A stretch of 64,000 bases of DNA from Marinobacter sp. (GTDB lineage Bacteria; Pseudomonadota; Gammaproteobacteria; Pseudomonadales; Oleiphilaceae): positions 310,001 through 374,000 of the forward strand of contig JAGYIS010000009.1 of NCBI GenBank assembly GCA_018402255.1, written 5' to 3'. The position numbers and the translations under genes are program-made. The notes beneath the pieces are model-generated. The model made no database searches. It was given only the letters and a program-made list of their open reading frames with translations, and was not told the origin of the DNA. Below, one piece after another: positions 7,880 through 18,793 of the stretch. Each line of letters opens with the position of its first letter. Positions within the stretch are counted from its first letter, which is position 1.

Positions 7880-8524
7880 GTGCGGATATCCGCAAAAGGA
7901 GCGAGCATCTTAAATCGTGACGGGGCGTCCCTCGATCAGCAATTTCCGGCATTGGTGCTGGCGGCGGGGCGTGCAGCCCGCATGGGATGCCGCAAGCAGC
8001 TGCTGGTTTTGCCGGGGCGCGGAACGCTGCTGAGCCATGCGGTGGCGCAGGCCCGCATCTTGTCTCGGCATGTGCACGCGGTGGTGGGTTGTGGTTACCC
8101 GCTGGTTCGTTATCGCTGCCGTCAGCAGCCATCCCGCTGGATCTATCATCCGCATTGGCAACTTGGTCTATCCGGGTCTTTGATTGCCGGTGTTCATGCG
8201 CTGAGCCCGCAGGCGCTGGGTTTTTTTGTGTTACTCGGAGATCAGCCTCTGCTCGGTGAAACGGGGCTCACAGAGCTGGCCCGCAGTGCCCGACTGAGTC
8301 CCGATATTGCCTGGGCGGCGGATTATGGTTCAAGGGTTGGTGTGCCTGCCTGGATACCCAGATCGCTCTGGCCAGAGATCACCAATCTGGAGGGAGATGC
8401 CGGCGCCGGGGTCGTCTTGAACACAGTGGGTGCCCTTGCCGTGGCGATGCCGGGGGTACAACAGGACGTTGATACCCCGGCGGACTGGCAATCCATCAAG
8501 CGACGTTTAGCCGAACAAGCCTGA
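7880..8524 (+). CDS. MocA-like nucleotidyltransferase (molybdenum cofactor cytidylyltransferase family)
   Basis: NTP-transferase fold of the MobA/MocA type, which attaches a nucleotide to molybdopterin. 214 residues. The signature ALVLAAGRAARMGCRKQLLVLPG is near residue 24-45, and LLGDQPLL carries the metal-binding Asp. The ORF opens with GTG at 7880; an AAAAGGAG lies inside the first codons with no standard start at the right spacing after it, so the true N-terminus is uncertain. Its end overlaps the convergent small ORF at 8507 by 18 bp. No other moco gene is nearby. Confidence 0.75.
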   Translation: MRISAKGASILNRDGASLDQQFPALVLAAGRAARMGCRKQLLVLPGRGTLLSHAVAQARILSRHVHAVVGCGYPLVRYRCRQQPSRWIYHPHWQLGLSGSLIAGVHALSPQALGFFVLLGDQPLLGETGLTELARSARLSPDIAWAADYGSRVGVPAWIPRSLWPEITNLEGDAGAGVVLNTVGALAVAMPGVQQDVDTPADWQSIKRRLAEQA

Positions 8525-8761
8525 CAGCCAGGCAATACCGACACTGAAGACACCCAGGCTGATGGCCAGGCCCAGTGTGTATAGGCGGGAGTTGGCAGAG
8601 CGCTGCTGCGTTACGTAAAGGTCGATGGTGCGCTGCGCAATATCCTCAGCGGTTTCGCGGGATATGTCATGGGCCTGCTGGATGGCTTCCGACTGCAGGG
8701 TTTGCCAAAACTCGGTATCGATGGTTTGCACGCTGGTGATGTGGTCTTTCAGTTCGGCCAT
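8507..8761 (-). CDS. Small membrane-tail ORF, probably the C-terminus of the adjacent response regulator
   Basis: 84 residues: a helical region ([22 protein letters not shown]) and one C-terminal transmembrane segment ([24 protein letters not shown]). It overlaps the end of the response-regulator ORF by 13 bp in another frame. Restoring one A in the five-A run at 8798-8802, or a -1 slip there, joins the two into one protein of about 362 residues ([21 protein letters not shown]). The combined span plus one base is divisible by three. Read as a separate gene it would be a small tail-anchored protein. Confidence 0.55.
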   Translation of the reverse strand: MAELKDHITSVQTIDTEFWQTLQSEAIQQAHDISRETAEDIAQRTIDLYVTQQRSANSRLYTLGLAISLGVFSVGIAWLSGLFG

Positions 8762-9594
8762 GTGCTCACTGGTAAAGCCGGCACTCTTGGACAGCTCTTT
8801 TTCAGGGATGCCAGCTCTCGCCCCAGGTTCAGGTTTACTTCCGCTGCAACCTCGTCCCGCAGATTGCGGGTGCGATCATCAAGTAATTTACTGAACGCAT
8901 TGAGGCGTTCGTCGATGGCGGCGTCCTGTTTGTTGCGGTTTTCGTCCAGCGCTCGCTTGAGGTGATCAAACTGCTCGTCGAAGAGCGAGCTGAGCAGTTC
9001 ATGAAGACGGTTGTTGATGTGTGTCTTCACCGCAGAGCGCGCAATCTGTTCAATCAAGTCGCTGGTCAGCGGCACTACATTCGGTGAGCCGTGGCCATTC
9101 AGATGGCTCTCGGCTTTGGCTGACATTTCAACCGAAGCGTTTGCCGGGATGTCCGTGAAATCGTCTTCAAAAGCGTCCGCCGCCGCGAAGTTAAAGGTGT
9201 CGGGGAGGGTCCCCTGAGCCACATCGTTGGCAAGTTGGTCCAGTACCAGGCCGAGGCCATCGGTTTGAGGTGGCTTGGTCAGGATGTTGTACACACCAAA
9301 ATTCTTGGCCTCTTCTGTAAAGGATGAGGACTTTTTCGAGGTGCACATGATGATTGGTATGCCCGCGGTTTCCGGATTGCCCTTGATGGCTTTAGTGGCC
9401 TCGACACCGTTCATGCCTGGCATCAGGTGATCCATAAAGATCACATCCGGGCGGTCATGGCTTTTCAGAAAGTCCAGTGCTTCCTCAGCAGAGCCTGCCA
9501 TGTTCACTTCCATGTTCCGACCCTCAAGCAGCTTGCTCAAGGCAAAACGTGCCACCTTGGAGTCGTCCACCAGCAGAGCATTTTTGATCGCCAT
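8749..9594 (-). CDS. Response regulator with coiled-coil region; apparent frameshift at 3' end
   Basis: The N-terminal receiver domain (about residues 1-120) has the acidic pair in LLVDDSK, the phospho-acceptor Asp in [13 protein letters not shown], the Thr/Ser switch MCTSKK and the Lys in ILTKPP. A linker and a long helical region follow ([28 protein letters not shown]), with no DNA-binding domain. The last 14 or so residues ([15 protein letters not shown]) look out of frame; the -1 frame continues the helix into the 8507-8761 ORF and a transmembrane anchor. RBS GAGG precedes ATG 9594. It was probably a membrane-anchored receiver protein. Confidence 0.8.
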   Translation of the reverse strand: MAIKNALLVDDSKVARFALSKLLEGRNMEVNMAGSAEEALDFLKSHDRPDVIFMDHLMPGMNGVEATKAIKGNPETAGIPIIMCTSKKSSSFTEEAKNFGVYNILTKPPQTDGLGLVLDQLANDVAQGTLPDTFNFAAADAFEDDFTDIPANASVEMSAKAESHLNGHGSPNVVPLTSDLIEQIARSAVKTHINNRLHELLSSLFDEQFDHLKRALDENRNKQDAAIDERLNAFSKLLDDRTRNLRDEVAAEVNLNLGRELASLKKSCPRVPALPVSTWPN

Positions 9595-9645
9595 GTCACT
9601 ACCTCAACCTGTTACTACAAACGCGTGGTTACTGAGACCGGATTG

Positions 9646-10986
9646 TTACCAGCCTTCCAGTTGCGGGCATTGCGTTGCCCGATAGCTCTTGTCCCGATAG
9701 CACACACCAGGTTCTGTGGTACGTGCGGTGAACACTTCACCAGCCGCCGTCGTTAAGCGAACCTGTCCATAAGGCTCGCCATGACGGAAGGTTGTTTCGA
9801 TAGAGCTGCCGTTGGGGTTGCGCAGCAGGCCGTTGCCGTGGAATTTACCTTCCATGTACTGGCCATCGTATTTTTTGCCATCCGCAAAGACTTCAGAGCC
9901 TTTGCCGTGAAATTCTCCGTTCGAAAATTCGCCCTCGTAAGAGCGACCGTCAGGGTAGGTGAGTGCGCCCTGACCGTGGAATTCGTCGTTGCGAAAGCCA
10001 CCAACGTAGAGCATGCCATCGGCGGTGGTCAGTGAGCCATGGCCGTTCATGCGGCCGCGTACCCAGTTTCCGGTCAATATGTCGCCTTTATCGAGGGTCA
10101 GTGTGCCTTTGCCGTGAAAATTGTCGTTCTCAAACTGGCCGGTGTAGGCCGAGCCATCCCCACTGCGCCATTGGCCTTCACCATCGCGCTTGCCGTTCGC
10201 CCAGTCGCCCTCATAGCGGCTGCCATCCGGGTACCAGGCCTTACCAGTGCCATGAAATTCGCCATCTACAAAGTGGCCTTCGTAACGCAGGCCAGAGTCG
10301 TCCTGCCAGCTGCCGTCGCCAGTCGTGACGCCCCCGAGCCATTCGCCGTTGCGATAGTTGACCGTTGTATAGGCCTCCAGACGCCCTACTAATGTCAGTT
10401 CTTGTCCTGCTCTGAGGGCGACGGAGTTGGTCCAGGGCTGATAGCCGGGTTTTTCGATGGTTACTTCATAACGCCCGGGGTCAAGCTCCAGGTCGAGCCG
10501 TGTGGCACCGTAGGATTTGCCATTGATGGTGACCCTGTCGTCCACGACGTTGGACCGCAGCACCAGTGTGCCGGTGGTGACGGGGTCTGGCTGTGGCTGT
10601 GGATCGGCGACTGGGGCATCAACACGTGAGGTCATGGCGCTGACCGGCTCGGCCACTGCGAGCAACTCGGGATCCTCAGGCATGGGGGGCAGGGTGAACT
10701 GTTCGGCGCTTGGCACGGACGGAGTCTTTACCTCCGGAGCGATCGGCTCCGGAGTCGCAGCAGGTGCGTCGGCGATGGCCGGTGCCTGTGTTGGTGCGGG
10801 TTCTTCGGGCATTGCCGGTTGCTCAGCGGTCTTAGCTGAGGTGCCCGAGGTGGTCGCCACAATGGTATCGCTCAGCGCTGGGGTGGCCAGCTCGGGCAGA
10901 TCCTTGCGGACCGAGGCAAAGCCGGCTGTCACCAGGAGCATTAATGCGAGGGCGTTGACAAACAGTAGTGGTCTGAAATCGACCAT
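9646..10986 (-). CDS. PEGA-domain, MORN-repeat membrane-anchored protein
   Basis: 446 residues. One N-terminal membrane segment (LLFVNALALMLLVTAGFA), a long Pro/Ala/Glu-rich linker to about residue 135, a PEGA-like domain (LVLRSNVVDDRVTINGKSYG to AYTTV, about 140-205), then about eight MORN repeats of the form YEGxFxxGxFHGxGxxxxxDG up to about residue 400, and a short tail with two cysteines. MORN arrays form extended beta structures that often bind lipid or act as scaffolds; location here is probably periplasmic. It lies 51 bp upstream of the response-regulator ATG on the same strand, so the two may be co-expressed. No specific function is recognised. Confidence 0.8.
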   Translation of the reverse strand: MVDFRPLLFVNALALMLLVTAGFASVRKDLPELATPALSDTIVATTSGTSAKTAEQPAMPEEPAPTQAPAIADAPAATPEPIAPEVKTPSVPSAEQFTLPPMPEDPELLAVAEPVSAMTSRVDAPVADPQPQPDPVTTGTLVLRSNVVDDRVTINGKSYGATRLDLELDPGRYEVTIEKPGYQPWTNSVALRAGQELTLVGRLEAYTTVNYRNGEWLGGVTTGDGSWQDDSGLRYEGHFVDGEFHGTGKAWYPDGSRYEGDWANGKRDGEGQWRSGDGSAYTGQFENDNFHGKGTLTLDKGDILTGNWVRGRMNGHGSLTTADGMLYVGGFRNDEFHGQGALTYPDGRSYEGEFSNGEFHGKGSEVFADGKKYDGQYMEGKFHGNGLLRNPNGSSIETTFRHGEPYGQVRLTTAAGEVFTARTTEPGVCYRDKSYRATQCPQLEGW

Positions 10987-11100
10987 GATGGAACCTCTTG
11001 ATCCAAACCTTCCGGATGCTTTGTTATGGTTTCATCTTACCCACTGTCTGCAACGTTATGTAACAGAAAGTGTCTGAACATGACGAGAATGCTGGCCAAA

Positions 11101-11556
11101 TCACACTTTGTCCGGAAGCTGGTCATGGTTAAGCTGCTCCCAGGACTTCATGTACACATCGGCTTCATATTGGTAGGGTGACCGGAACGGCGTCAGCACA
11201 AAATCGAACACCAGAAAAAATGAGCCGATGGACAGCCAGGCAATGGTGAGGGTGCTGATGGTGTTGGCCTGCTGCTCCGGATTGGAAGCAACAAAGGCCT
11301 GGAAAACCGGAATAAGATCTGACGCCATCACCACTGGATTAAAGCTGGATAGCACAAATGGCAGCCAGAAGGCGATAAACACCGGGAAAAACCCATAGGA
11401 CCAAAGCAGTCGCCGCAGCAGATAAATGGCAACTTCTCGCCAGAATCGATGTCTTATTTCCGGAACCTTGCGGATGCGTTCCAGGTATTGGCGTCGCTCG
11501 GCCCACCAGGCGGCGACCTCCGGGGCGTCGATGTGCTTCTGGGTTCGGTCTGTCAT
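11101..11556 (-). CDS. Two-transmembrane protein of unknown function
   Basis: 151 residues from ATG 11556 (MTDRTQKHIDAPEV); the longer ORF-track start runs through the promoter region of the divergent protease gene. A basic, Trp/Arg-rich N-terminus is followed by hydrophobic segments FFPVFIAFWLPFVLSSF and LTIAWLSIGSFFLVFDFVL. No family motif recognised. Confidence 0.55.
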   Translation of the reverse strand: MTDRTQKHIDAPEVAAWWAERRQYLERIRKVPEIRHRFWREVAIYLLRRLLWSYGFFPVFIAFWLPFVLSSFNPVVMASDLIPVFQAFVASNPEQQANTISTLTIAWLSIGSFFLVFDFVLTPFRSPYQYEADVYMKSWEQLNHDQLPDKV

Positions 11557-11656
11557 AATTCGGCAGGCTACCTTGTAGAGTCCGTTCGGTGCATCATATC
11601 TGATACTACGTGTTACTCTGTAATTCTCCAATTGTTCAATACAAAGGAACGCATTA

Positions 11657-14580
11657 ATGGCTGCAGTTACCGACAACGCAATTCATCCCGCTTTCGAGAA
11701 ACTTCGCAGTCACCGGATCAGCACCCTTAACGTTGACGTTGAGGAGTATCGCCATAAAAAACCGGTGCCCGCCACCTTCACCTGGCCGCAGATAACGAGG
11801 AGAACGTCTTTTTCGTCGCGTTGCGCACGTTCCCCATGGACTCGACCGGGGTGGCTCATATTCTGGAGCATACCGCACTGTGCGGCAGTGAACGTTATCC
11901 GGTTCGTGATCCGTTTTTCATGATGATCCAGCGGTCACTCAACACCTTTATGAACGCCTTTACCAGCAGTGACTGGACGGCCTATCCGTTTGCCAGCATG
12001 AACCGCAAGGATTTCGACAATCTGTTGTCGGTGTACCTGGATTCGGTGTTTTTCTCCAAGCTGGATCCGCTGGACTTTGCCCAGGAAGGGCATCGCCTGG
12101 AATTTGAGAAGCCGGACGACCCGTCCAGTGAGCTCGTTTACAAGGGCGTGGTTTATAACGAGATGAAGGGGGCCATGAGTGCGCCCACCTCCCAACTCTG
12201 GCAGAGCCTGACCAGCCACCTGTTCCCGACAACAACCTATCACTACAACAGCGGCGGCGAGCCAGACCATATTGTCGATCTGAGCTACGAAGATCTGGTG
12301 AAGTTCTATCGCCACCATTACCACCCCAGCAACGCCATTTTTGCGACCTACGGTAATATTCCGGCCCGGGAACATCACGAGAAGTTCGAGGAGCTGGCCC
12401 TCAAACGCTTTGACCGTCTGGACATCGAGCTGCCGGTGCACGATGAGAAGCGGATGTTTGCCCCGCTGCGGGTAGAGCAGGGTTACGCAGTGAGCGAGGG
12501 TGAAGGCACAGAGAACAAAACCCACATTGTGACAGGCTGGTTGCTGGGCCACAGTTTTGATCTGCAGGAAAACCTGGAAGGCCAGTTGTTGTCTGCGGTG
12601 TTGCTTGAGAACAGCGCCTCACCGTTGATGCGGGCACTGGAGACCTCAGACATCGGGCATTCGCCGTCACCGATGTGTGGTCTGGAAGATTCCAACCGGG
12701 AAATGACCTTTGTTTGCGGTATCGAGGGTAGCGAGCCGGAGCGTCGTGGTGATCTGGAAGCGCTGATTGAGTCCACGCTCGAGAAAGTGGTGGCCGAGGG
12801 GGTCAGCCACGAGCGGCTGGAGGCCATCCTGCATCAGCTGGAGCTGCATCAGCGAGAGATTGCCGGAGACAGTTTTCCTTATGGTCTGCAGTTGATCATG
12901 AGTGCCATTGCGCCGATGGTTCATGGTGGCGATCCGGTCGAATTGCTTGATCTGGAGCCTGTGCTGGCGACCCTGCGAGAGCAGATCAAAGATCCGGACT
13001 ACGTGCCGGGGCTGATTCGTCGCAAGCTGCTGGATAATCCGCACCGGGTAACGCTGACTCTGCGCCCGGATGAAAAACTGGAAGGCCATCACCAGCAAGC
13101 CGTGCGGGAGGCGCTGGCCCGCCGCAAGGCAAGTCTGACCGAAGCCGAGGTGAATGCCATCATCGAGCGTGCCAAAGCGCTGGAAGAGCGCCAGTTGCGC
13201 AAAGATGACGATTCCATTCTGCCGAAAGTGGGGCTGGATGATGTCCCTCTGCAGATGCCGGAGCCTGAAGGTAGCTACGACGCCGAAACCGGCGCAACGG
13301 TCTATTCCCGCGGTACCAATGGTCTGATTTACCAACAGATTGTGTTACCGGTGCCGGCTCTGACTAGCGATGAACTGTTGTTGCTGCCTTACTACACCAC
13401 GCTGATCTCAGAAGTGGGTTGTGGCGACCTGGATTACCTGCAGATGCAGGACCGGATTTCTGCGGAATCCGGTGGTATTGGCGCGTCGTTTTCAGCCAAG
13501 GGCCGCATCGACGACGTTCAGAATCTGTCCGGTTACCTGATCTTCAGCGGAAAGGCGTTGTCCCGTAACAGCAAGGAGCTGACCCGGTTGCTGAAGGATG
13601 TTTACACCGGCGTGCGCTTTGACGAGAAAGAGCGCATACGGGAAATCATCGCCCAGATTCGTGCCCGCCGAGAGCAGGCAGTCACCGGCAGTGGCCATGG
13701 TCTTGCCATGGGCGCAGCTGCTCAGGGCTTGAGTGTCGGGTCCTGGCTGTCCTTCCGGCTTGGCGGCTTGGCAGGTATCCGTGGTACCAAGGAGTTGGAC
13801 AAATCGCTCAAAGATGAGAGCACCCTGGACGCCTTCTGCGCCAGCCTCGCGGCATTGCATGACAAGATCCGCAAGCAGAGCCGTCAGTTCCTGCTGATTG
13901 GTGAAGATGGTCAGCTGGCTCCCATGCTGGACGATCTGAAATCCGCCTGGGCAGGGGATACCGGCCAGACCAGCGAGGACTGGTCCATGGCGCCGGTGAG
14001 CTACAACACCCGTGAAGCCTGGTTGACGTCGACCCAGGTGAACTTCTGTGCCAAGGCATACGCTACCGTTGCGGTCGATCATCCAGACGCTGCGGCGTTA
14101 ACCGTTCTGGGTGGATTTTTGCGCAATGGCTACTTGCATCGCGCTATCCGTGAAAAAGGCGGTGCCTATGGTGGCGGAGCTGGTCAGGACAGCGTAAACG
14201 GTGTGTTCCGGTTCTTCTCATACCGGGATCCGAGACTGGCGGAAACGCTGGATGATTTTGATGCAGCGCTGGCCTGGCTGCGCACAGAAAACCATGAAAC
14301 CCAGTCTCTGGAAGAGGCGATCCTGGGTGTGATCGGCCAACTGGACCGGCCCCGGTCGCCGGCTGGCGCGGCTCGCCATGCGTTTCATAATCAGTTGTTC
14401 GGGCGGTCTGCCGAGCAGCGCGCCCGGTTCCGTGAACGGGTGCTGTCGGTCACCCTGGATGAGCTTAAACGGGTGGCTGACACCTGGCTGAAGCCGGAAA
14501 ACGCCAGCGTTGCCGTAGTGACCAGCCCGGACAATCGTGCCGTCGCTGAAAGTCTCGATCTGGACATCCAGGAGCTCTGA
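11657..14580 (+). pseudogene. M16C-family metalloprotease (insulinase/PreP-like), interrupted by a one-base frameshift
   Basis: Large zinc peptidase of the presequence-protease type. The start ATG 11657 (MAAVTDNAIHPAFEKLRSHRIS) is followed by a six-A run at 11756-11761 after which the frame is wrong. With one extra A, or a -1 slip, it reads HKKTGARHLHLAADNEENVFFVALRTFPMDSTG and joins the 919-residue ORF that starts at 11821. The total would be 974 residues, normal for PreP. The inverted zinc motif HILEH is intact, as are the late R-E-K-G-G-A-Y-G residues of M16C enzymes. The uninterrupted downstream frame suggests the gene is real and the missing A recent or an error. Confidence 0.85.
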
Positions 14581-14590
14581 CCGCGGAGAG

Positions 14591-14636
14591 ACCGTTGATC
14601 GCCTGCGGCCAGATGCTGCTGCAGGCGATCAACGGT
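14591..14636. terminator. Perfect 16-bp inverted repeat between convergent genes
   Basis: ACCGTTGATCGCCTGC and GCAGGCGATCAACGGT flank a 14-nt loop. It sits between the M16 protease stop and ppsR and includes the last codons and stop of ppsR. It has no T tract, but its position suits a bidirectional terminator or mRNA 3'-end hairpin. Confidence 0.5.
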
Positions 14637-15444
14637 GCCGTTTAAGGCCTGTGCTCACCATAATCCGCGTGGAAATTTCTTCCACCGAGTAAGCGGTGGT
14701 GTTCAGGTACGGAATGCGCTCTCGTTTGTACATCAATTCAATTTCTTCCACTTCGTGCATGCACTGCTGTATGGACGAGTAGCGGGAGTTTGGTCGCCGT
14801 TCATTGCGAATGGTGGCCAGGCGCTCGGGCTCGATCGTCAGTCCGAAAATTTTCTCTTTGTGGGGCCGCAGGGCCGCCGGCATTTTCTGGTCGTCCAGGT
14901 CTTCTTCGGTGATCGGATAATTGGCCGCCTTGATGCCGTATTGCAGGGCAAGGTACAGGCACGTCGGTGTTTTACCGCTGCGAGATGCTCCCACCAGAAT
15001 CAGGTCTGCCTCGCTGTAATGTCTTGTGCGGGCGCCGTCGTCGTTGTCCAGGGCAAAGTTGACGGCGTGGATTCTGCGCTCGTAGCTGCCGGCATTGCTG
15101 ATCGCATGGGATTTTCCGACCGAGTACGAAGACGACGAGTTGAGCTCTTGTTCCAGGGGGCTCAGAAAGGTGCCGAAGATGTCGATCATGAAGCCTTCGG
15201 CGGTACTGATGATGTTCCGGACACTGTTATTGACGATGGTGTCGAAAACCAGTGGCTGGGCGCCATCCACTTCGGCGGCCTTGTTGATGCGCTTGACCAG
15301 CGTATGGGCCTTTTCTTCGTCGTCGATGTAAGGCACGGTGACCCGCTCAAATTCGATTTTTTCAAACTGGGCGAGCAGCGCATGGCCGAGCGCCTCGGCC
15401 GTCAGGCCTGTGCCGTCAGAGATAAAAAAAGCAGTTCGTTTCAT
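14629..15444 (-). CDS. ppsR: PEP synthase regulatory kinase/pyrophosphorylase PpsR
   Basis: Bifunctional enzyme that phosphorylates a Thr of PEP synthase with ADP and reverses this with Pi (DUF299 family). 271 residues, full length. The N-terminus [18 protein letters not shown] and the P-loop [10 protein letters not shown] near residue 150 are diagnostic. It is divergent from ppsA, its substrate, with about 110 bp between them. Confidence 0.95.
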   Translation of the reverse strand: MKRTAFFISDGTGLTAEALGHALLAQFEKIEFERVTVPYIDDEEKAHTLVKRINKAAEVDGAQPLVFDTIVNNSVRNIISTAEGFMIDIFGTFLSPLEQELNSSSSYSVGKSHAISNAGSYERRIHAVNFALDNDDGARTRHYSEADLILVGASRSGKTPTCLYLALQYGIKAANYPITEEDLDDQKMPAALRPHKEKIFGLTIEPERLATIRNERRPNSRYSSIQQCMHEVEEIELMYKRERIPYLNTTAYSVEEISTRIMVSTGLKRHR

Positions 15445-15555
15445 GATTTGATCCGGTCCGGTTTTAGGCGAGTCCCTAGGTAATTCCCGCAGCTTACAGT
15501 ATCATACACGCCATATTCGAGACTCTGCGCCATCAAGAATCAAGGGAGACAGGCT

Positions 15556-17928
15556 TTGGAAGATTACATCATCTGGTTTGACCACCTGGGAATGTCCGAT
15601 GTTGACCGGGTTGGAGGCAAGAATGCTTCTCTCGGTGAAATGATCAGTAATCTGGCCAATGCAGGTGTGACTGTCCCTGGCGGTTTTGCCACCACGGCTC
15701 ATGCGTATCGTGAGTTCCTGGCGACCGATGGCTTGAAAGGGCGTATTGATGAAGCCCTCGACGCGCTGGATGTCAGCGACGTAAACGAGCTCGCCCGGGT
15801 GGGTTCCAAAATCCGTCAGTGGGTGATCGACACGCCATTCCCTGATGTGCTCGATAATGCCCTCAAAGAAGCATTCTCGAAACTTCAGAATGGCAACGAA
15901 GACATGGCGGTTGCGGTGCGCTCTTCCGCCACCGCCGAAGACTTGCCCGATGCCTCCTTTGCCGGACAACAGGAAACTTTCCTGAACGTGGTGGGGTTTC
16001 AGCAAATCCGCACGTCGGTAAAAGAAGTGTTTGCCTCCCTGTTCAATGACCGCGCGATTTCCTACCGGGTACACCACGGCTTTGATCACAAGCTGGTGGC
16101 CTTGTCTGCCGGTATTCAGAAAATGGTTCGCAGCGAAACCGCGTCCAGCGGGGTTATGTTCACCCTGGATACCGAATCCGGTTTCCGCGACGTTGTCTTT
16201 ATCACCTCATCTTACGGCCTGGGCGAAACGGTTGTGCAGGGCGCCGTGAATCCTGACGAATTTTACGTACACAAGCCCACGCTTGAGGCCGGCCGTCCGG
16301 CGGTGCTGCGCCGTAATCTGGGCAGCAAAGCCATCAAAATGATCTACCACACCGAGCCTGGTGAAGGGCAGCTTGTGGAGACCGTCAAGGTAGAGCAGGA
16401 AGACCGCAACCGCTTCTCGATCACCGATGCAGAAGTGGAAGAGCTGGCCAAGCAGGCCATGATCATTGAAAAACACTACGATCGTCCGATGGACATCGAG
16501 TGGGCCAAAGACGGCGACGACGGCAAGATCTACATCGTTCAGGCCCGCCCTGAGACTGTAAAGAGTCGCTCCTCCGCCAACGTGATGGAGCGTTATCTGC
16601 TGAAAGAGACTGGCAAGGTGCTGGTGGAAGGTCGCAGTATCGGCCACAAGATTGGCAGCGGTCCGGTCAAGATCATCACCAGCATCAATGAAATGGATCG
16701 TGTGCAGGCTGGAGACGTTCTGGTTACCGATATGACGGACCCGGACTGGGAGCCGGTGATGAAGCGCGCTTCTGCCATCGTCACCGACCGTGGCGGGCGT
16801 ACCTGTCATGCCGCCATCATTGCCCGCGAACTGGGCATTCCCGCTGTCGTGGGTTGTGGTGATGCGACCGAGCTGCTGAAAGACGGTCAGGCGGTGACGG
16901 TATCCTGCGCCGAAGGCGACACTGGCATGATTTATGAGGGCGCGCTGGATTTCGAGCTGCGCGAAAACACAGTGGATTCGATGCCCAATATTCCGTTCAA
17001 GATCATGATGAACGTGGGTAATCCGGATCGGGCCTTCGATTTCCAGGCGTTGCCCAACGAAGGCGTCGGCCTGGCGCGTCTGGAATTTATCATCAACCGG
17101 ATGATCGGTGTACACCCGAAGGCCCTGTTGAACTACGACGGCCTGCCCCGTGACATCAAGCAAACGGTCGACAAGCGCATTGCCGGATACTCGTCGCCGG
17201 TGGATTTCTATATCGACAAGCTGGTTGAGGGTATTTCAACACTGGCAGCGGCATTCGCTCCCAAGAAGGTTATTGTGCGTCTGTCAGACTTCAAGTCTAA
17301 CGAATACGCCAACCTGATTGGTGGCACCCTGTACGAGCCGGACGAAGAAAACCCGATGCTGGGCTTCCGTGGTGCTTCTCGCTATATCTCGGAAACCTTC
17401 CGCGATTGCTTTGAGCTGGAATGTCGTGCCCTGAAAAAGGTGCGCAATGAGATGGGCTTGACCAACGTTGAGGTGATGGTTCCTTTTGTGCGGACCGTGG
17501 GCGAGGCAGAGCAGGTGGTCAGCCTGCTGGCGGAGAATGGCCTGAAGCGTGGCGAAAACGGCCTGCGCGTGATCATGATGTGCGAACTGCCGGCCAACGC
17601 CATATTGGCAGAGCAATTCCTGGAGCACTTTGATGGTTTCTCCATCGGCTCCAACGACCTGACGCAGCTGACGCTGGGTCTGGACCGGGACTCCGGCATC
17701 ATCGCCCACCTGTTTGATGAGCGTAACGACGCCGTCAAGGCGTTGTTGTCCAACGCCATCCAGGCGTGCAAGAAGGCCGGCAAGTACATCGGCATCTGTG
17801 GACAGGGTCCCTCGGATCATCCGGATCTGGCCAAATGGCTGATGGATGAGGGTATCGATACGGTATCCCTGAACCCGGATTCCGTGCTGGATACCTGGTT
17901 CTTCCTGGCTGACGAGAAGATTGACTGA
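15556..17928 (+). CDS. ppsA: Phosphoenolpyruvate synthase
   Basis: Makes PEP from pyruvate and ATP for gluconeogenesis. 790 residues, as for E. coli PpsA. The N-terminal ATP-binding domain has [25 protein letters not shown]; the phospho-histidine domain has [21 protein letters not shown]; the C-terminal TIM barrel has [17 protein letters not shown] and [12 protein letters not shown]. The start is TTG at 15556, placed 7 nt after an AAGGGAG site; no ATG is near. ppsR is divergent and rraA follows. Confidence 0.96.
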   Translation: MEDYIIWFDHLGMSDVDRVGGKNASLGEMISNLANAGVTVPGGFATTAHAYREFLATDGLKGRIDEALDALDVSDVNELARVGSKIRQWVIDTPFPDVLDNALKEAFSKLQNGNEDMAVAVRSSATAEDLPDASFAGQQETFLNVVGFQQIRTSVKEVFASLFNDRAISYRVHHGFDHKLVALSAGIQKMVRSETASSGVMFTLDTESGFRDVVFITSSYGLGETVVQGAVNPDEFYVHKPTLEAGRPAVLRRNLGSKAIKMIYHTEPGEGQLVETVKVEQEDRNRFSITDAEVEELAKQAMIIEKHYDRPMDIEWAKDGDDGKIYIVQARPETVKSRSSANVMERYLLKETGKVLVEGRSIGHKIGSGPVKIITSINEMDRVQAGDVLVTDMTDPDWEPVMKRASAIVTDRGGRTCHAAIIARELGIPAVVGCGDATELLKDGQAVTVSCAEGDTGMIYEGALDFELRENTVDSMPNIPFKIMMNVGNPDRAFDFQALPNEGVGLARLEFIINRMIGVHPKALLNYDGLPRDIKQTVDKRIAGYSSPVDFYIDKLVEGISTLAAAFAPKKVIVRLSDFKSNEYANLIGGTLYEPDEENPMLGFRGASRYISETFRDCFELECRALKKVRNEMGLTNVEVMVPFVRTVGEAEQVVSLLAENGLKRGENGLRVIMMCELPANAILAEQFLEHFDGFSIGSNDLTQLTLGLDRDSGIIAHLFDERNDAVKALLSNAIQACKKAGKYIGICGQGPSDHPDLAKWLMDEGIDTVSLNPDSVLDTWFFLADEKID

Positions 17929-17960
17929 GCACGAACATTTCGGAAAAGGAGAGTAGCAAG

Positions 17961-18440
17961 GTGAGCAAGATCATTACGCCAGATCTGTGCGACGAGTTTC
18001 CGGAAGTACAGGTGGTTGAGCCTGGCTTCAACAATTACGGTGGCGTGCGCCAGTTTGGTGGTGAAATCGTCACGGTGAAGTGCTTTGAAGATAACTCCGT
18101 GGTCAAGGAGCAGGTCGGCCTGCCGGGCAATGGCCGGGTGATGGTGGTTGATGGCGGTGCGTCAAAGCGCAATGCCTTGCTGGGTGACATGCTGGCCGAG
18201 AAAGCGGCAGAGAATGGCTGGGCTGGTCTGATTATTTACGGCTGCATCCGGGATGTGGACGAGATTGGTCAGACTCACCTGGGGGTTCAGGCGCTGGGCA
18301 CCGTGCCCCGGAAAACCGACAAGCGTGGTATCGGTGACCTGAATATTCCGGTCACGTTTCACGGTGTCACGTTCCGGCCCGGCCAGTACGTGTACGCTGA
18401 CAACAACGGCATCATTGTGTCGGAGAAGCCGCTGGTCTGA
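17961..18440 (+). CDS. rraA: Ribonuclease E activity regulator RraA
   Basis: Protein inhibitor that binds RNase E; 159 residues, trimeric fold. GTG start at 17961 follows AAGGAGAG. Family residues seen: [20 protein letters not shown] and [14 protein letters not shown], with [19 protein letters not shown] near the end. The gene follows ppsA by 32 bp and ends at a bidirectional terminator. Its target, rne, is about 3 kb away. Confidence 0.95.
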   Translation: MSKIITPDLCDEFPEVQVVEPGFNNYGGVRQFGGEIVTVKCFEDNSVVKEQVGLPGNGRVMVVDGGASKRNALLGDMLAEKAAENGWAGLIIYGCIRDVDEIGQTHLGVQALGTVPRKTDKRGIGDLNIPVTFHGVTFRPGQYVYADNNGIIVSEKPLV

Positions 18441-18470
18441 TCCGCAAGCGGGCAGGCACTGAGCGCAAAC

Positions 18471-18500
18471 AAAAACGGCGGCCATTGGCCGCCGTTTTTT
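18471..18500. terminator. Bidirectional terminator between rraA and the PilZ gene
   Basis: AAAAACGGCGGCC-ATT-GGCCGCCGTTTTTT, a long GC stem with A and T tracts on both sides, serving both converging genes. Confidence 0.93.
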
Positions 18501-18789
18501 ATTGGGTCACTTCTATGATGTTAATGCCGACCAGATAGCCGTCACCGTCAGGCTCACATCGAACCACCTCACAAACGGTTTCCAGCGGCGGAAACTGCTC
18601 GTCAGCGGCCTCCAGGCGCGTTTTCAACTCCTCTCCCACTGTGAACGGGCTGTCCACGAAGAGCTGCATTCCTGCGGCGCTCAGGTCCCGACAGATACCG
18701 ATCACCGTGTCGCCGTCAGCGTTGGAGATTTCAATGCGGCTGTTCACCTGCATTCTGTGAAAGTCGCGTTTCTCTGAGTAATCTTTCAT
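18499..18789 (-). CDS. PilZ-domain protein
   Basis: 96-residue single-domain PilZ protein, a likely c-di-GMP receptor. The binding signature is present: an Arg-containing N-terminal stretch EKRDFHRMQVNSRIEI and the (D/N)xSxxG element DLSAAGM, followed by the beta-barrel. It is 4 bp downstream of the SH3-domain gene, so the two probably share a transcript. The GGDEF/EAL protein at 39-41 kb could belong to the same signalling network, but nothing links them directly. Confidence 0.85.
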   Translation of the reverse strand: MKDYSEKRDFHRMQVNSRIEISNADGDTVIGICRDLSAAGMQLFVDSPFTVGEELKTRLEAADEQFPPLETVCEVVRCEPDGDGYLVGINIIEVTQ

Positions 18790-18793
18790 CGGT

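Noticed and set aside
9646-10986. MORN-repeat protein as a toxin or effector
   Set aside because: MORN arrays are structural, no toxin domain is visible and there is no immunity or secretion gene nearby.
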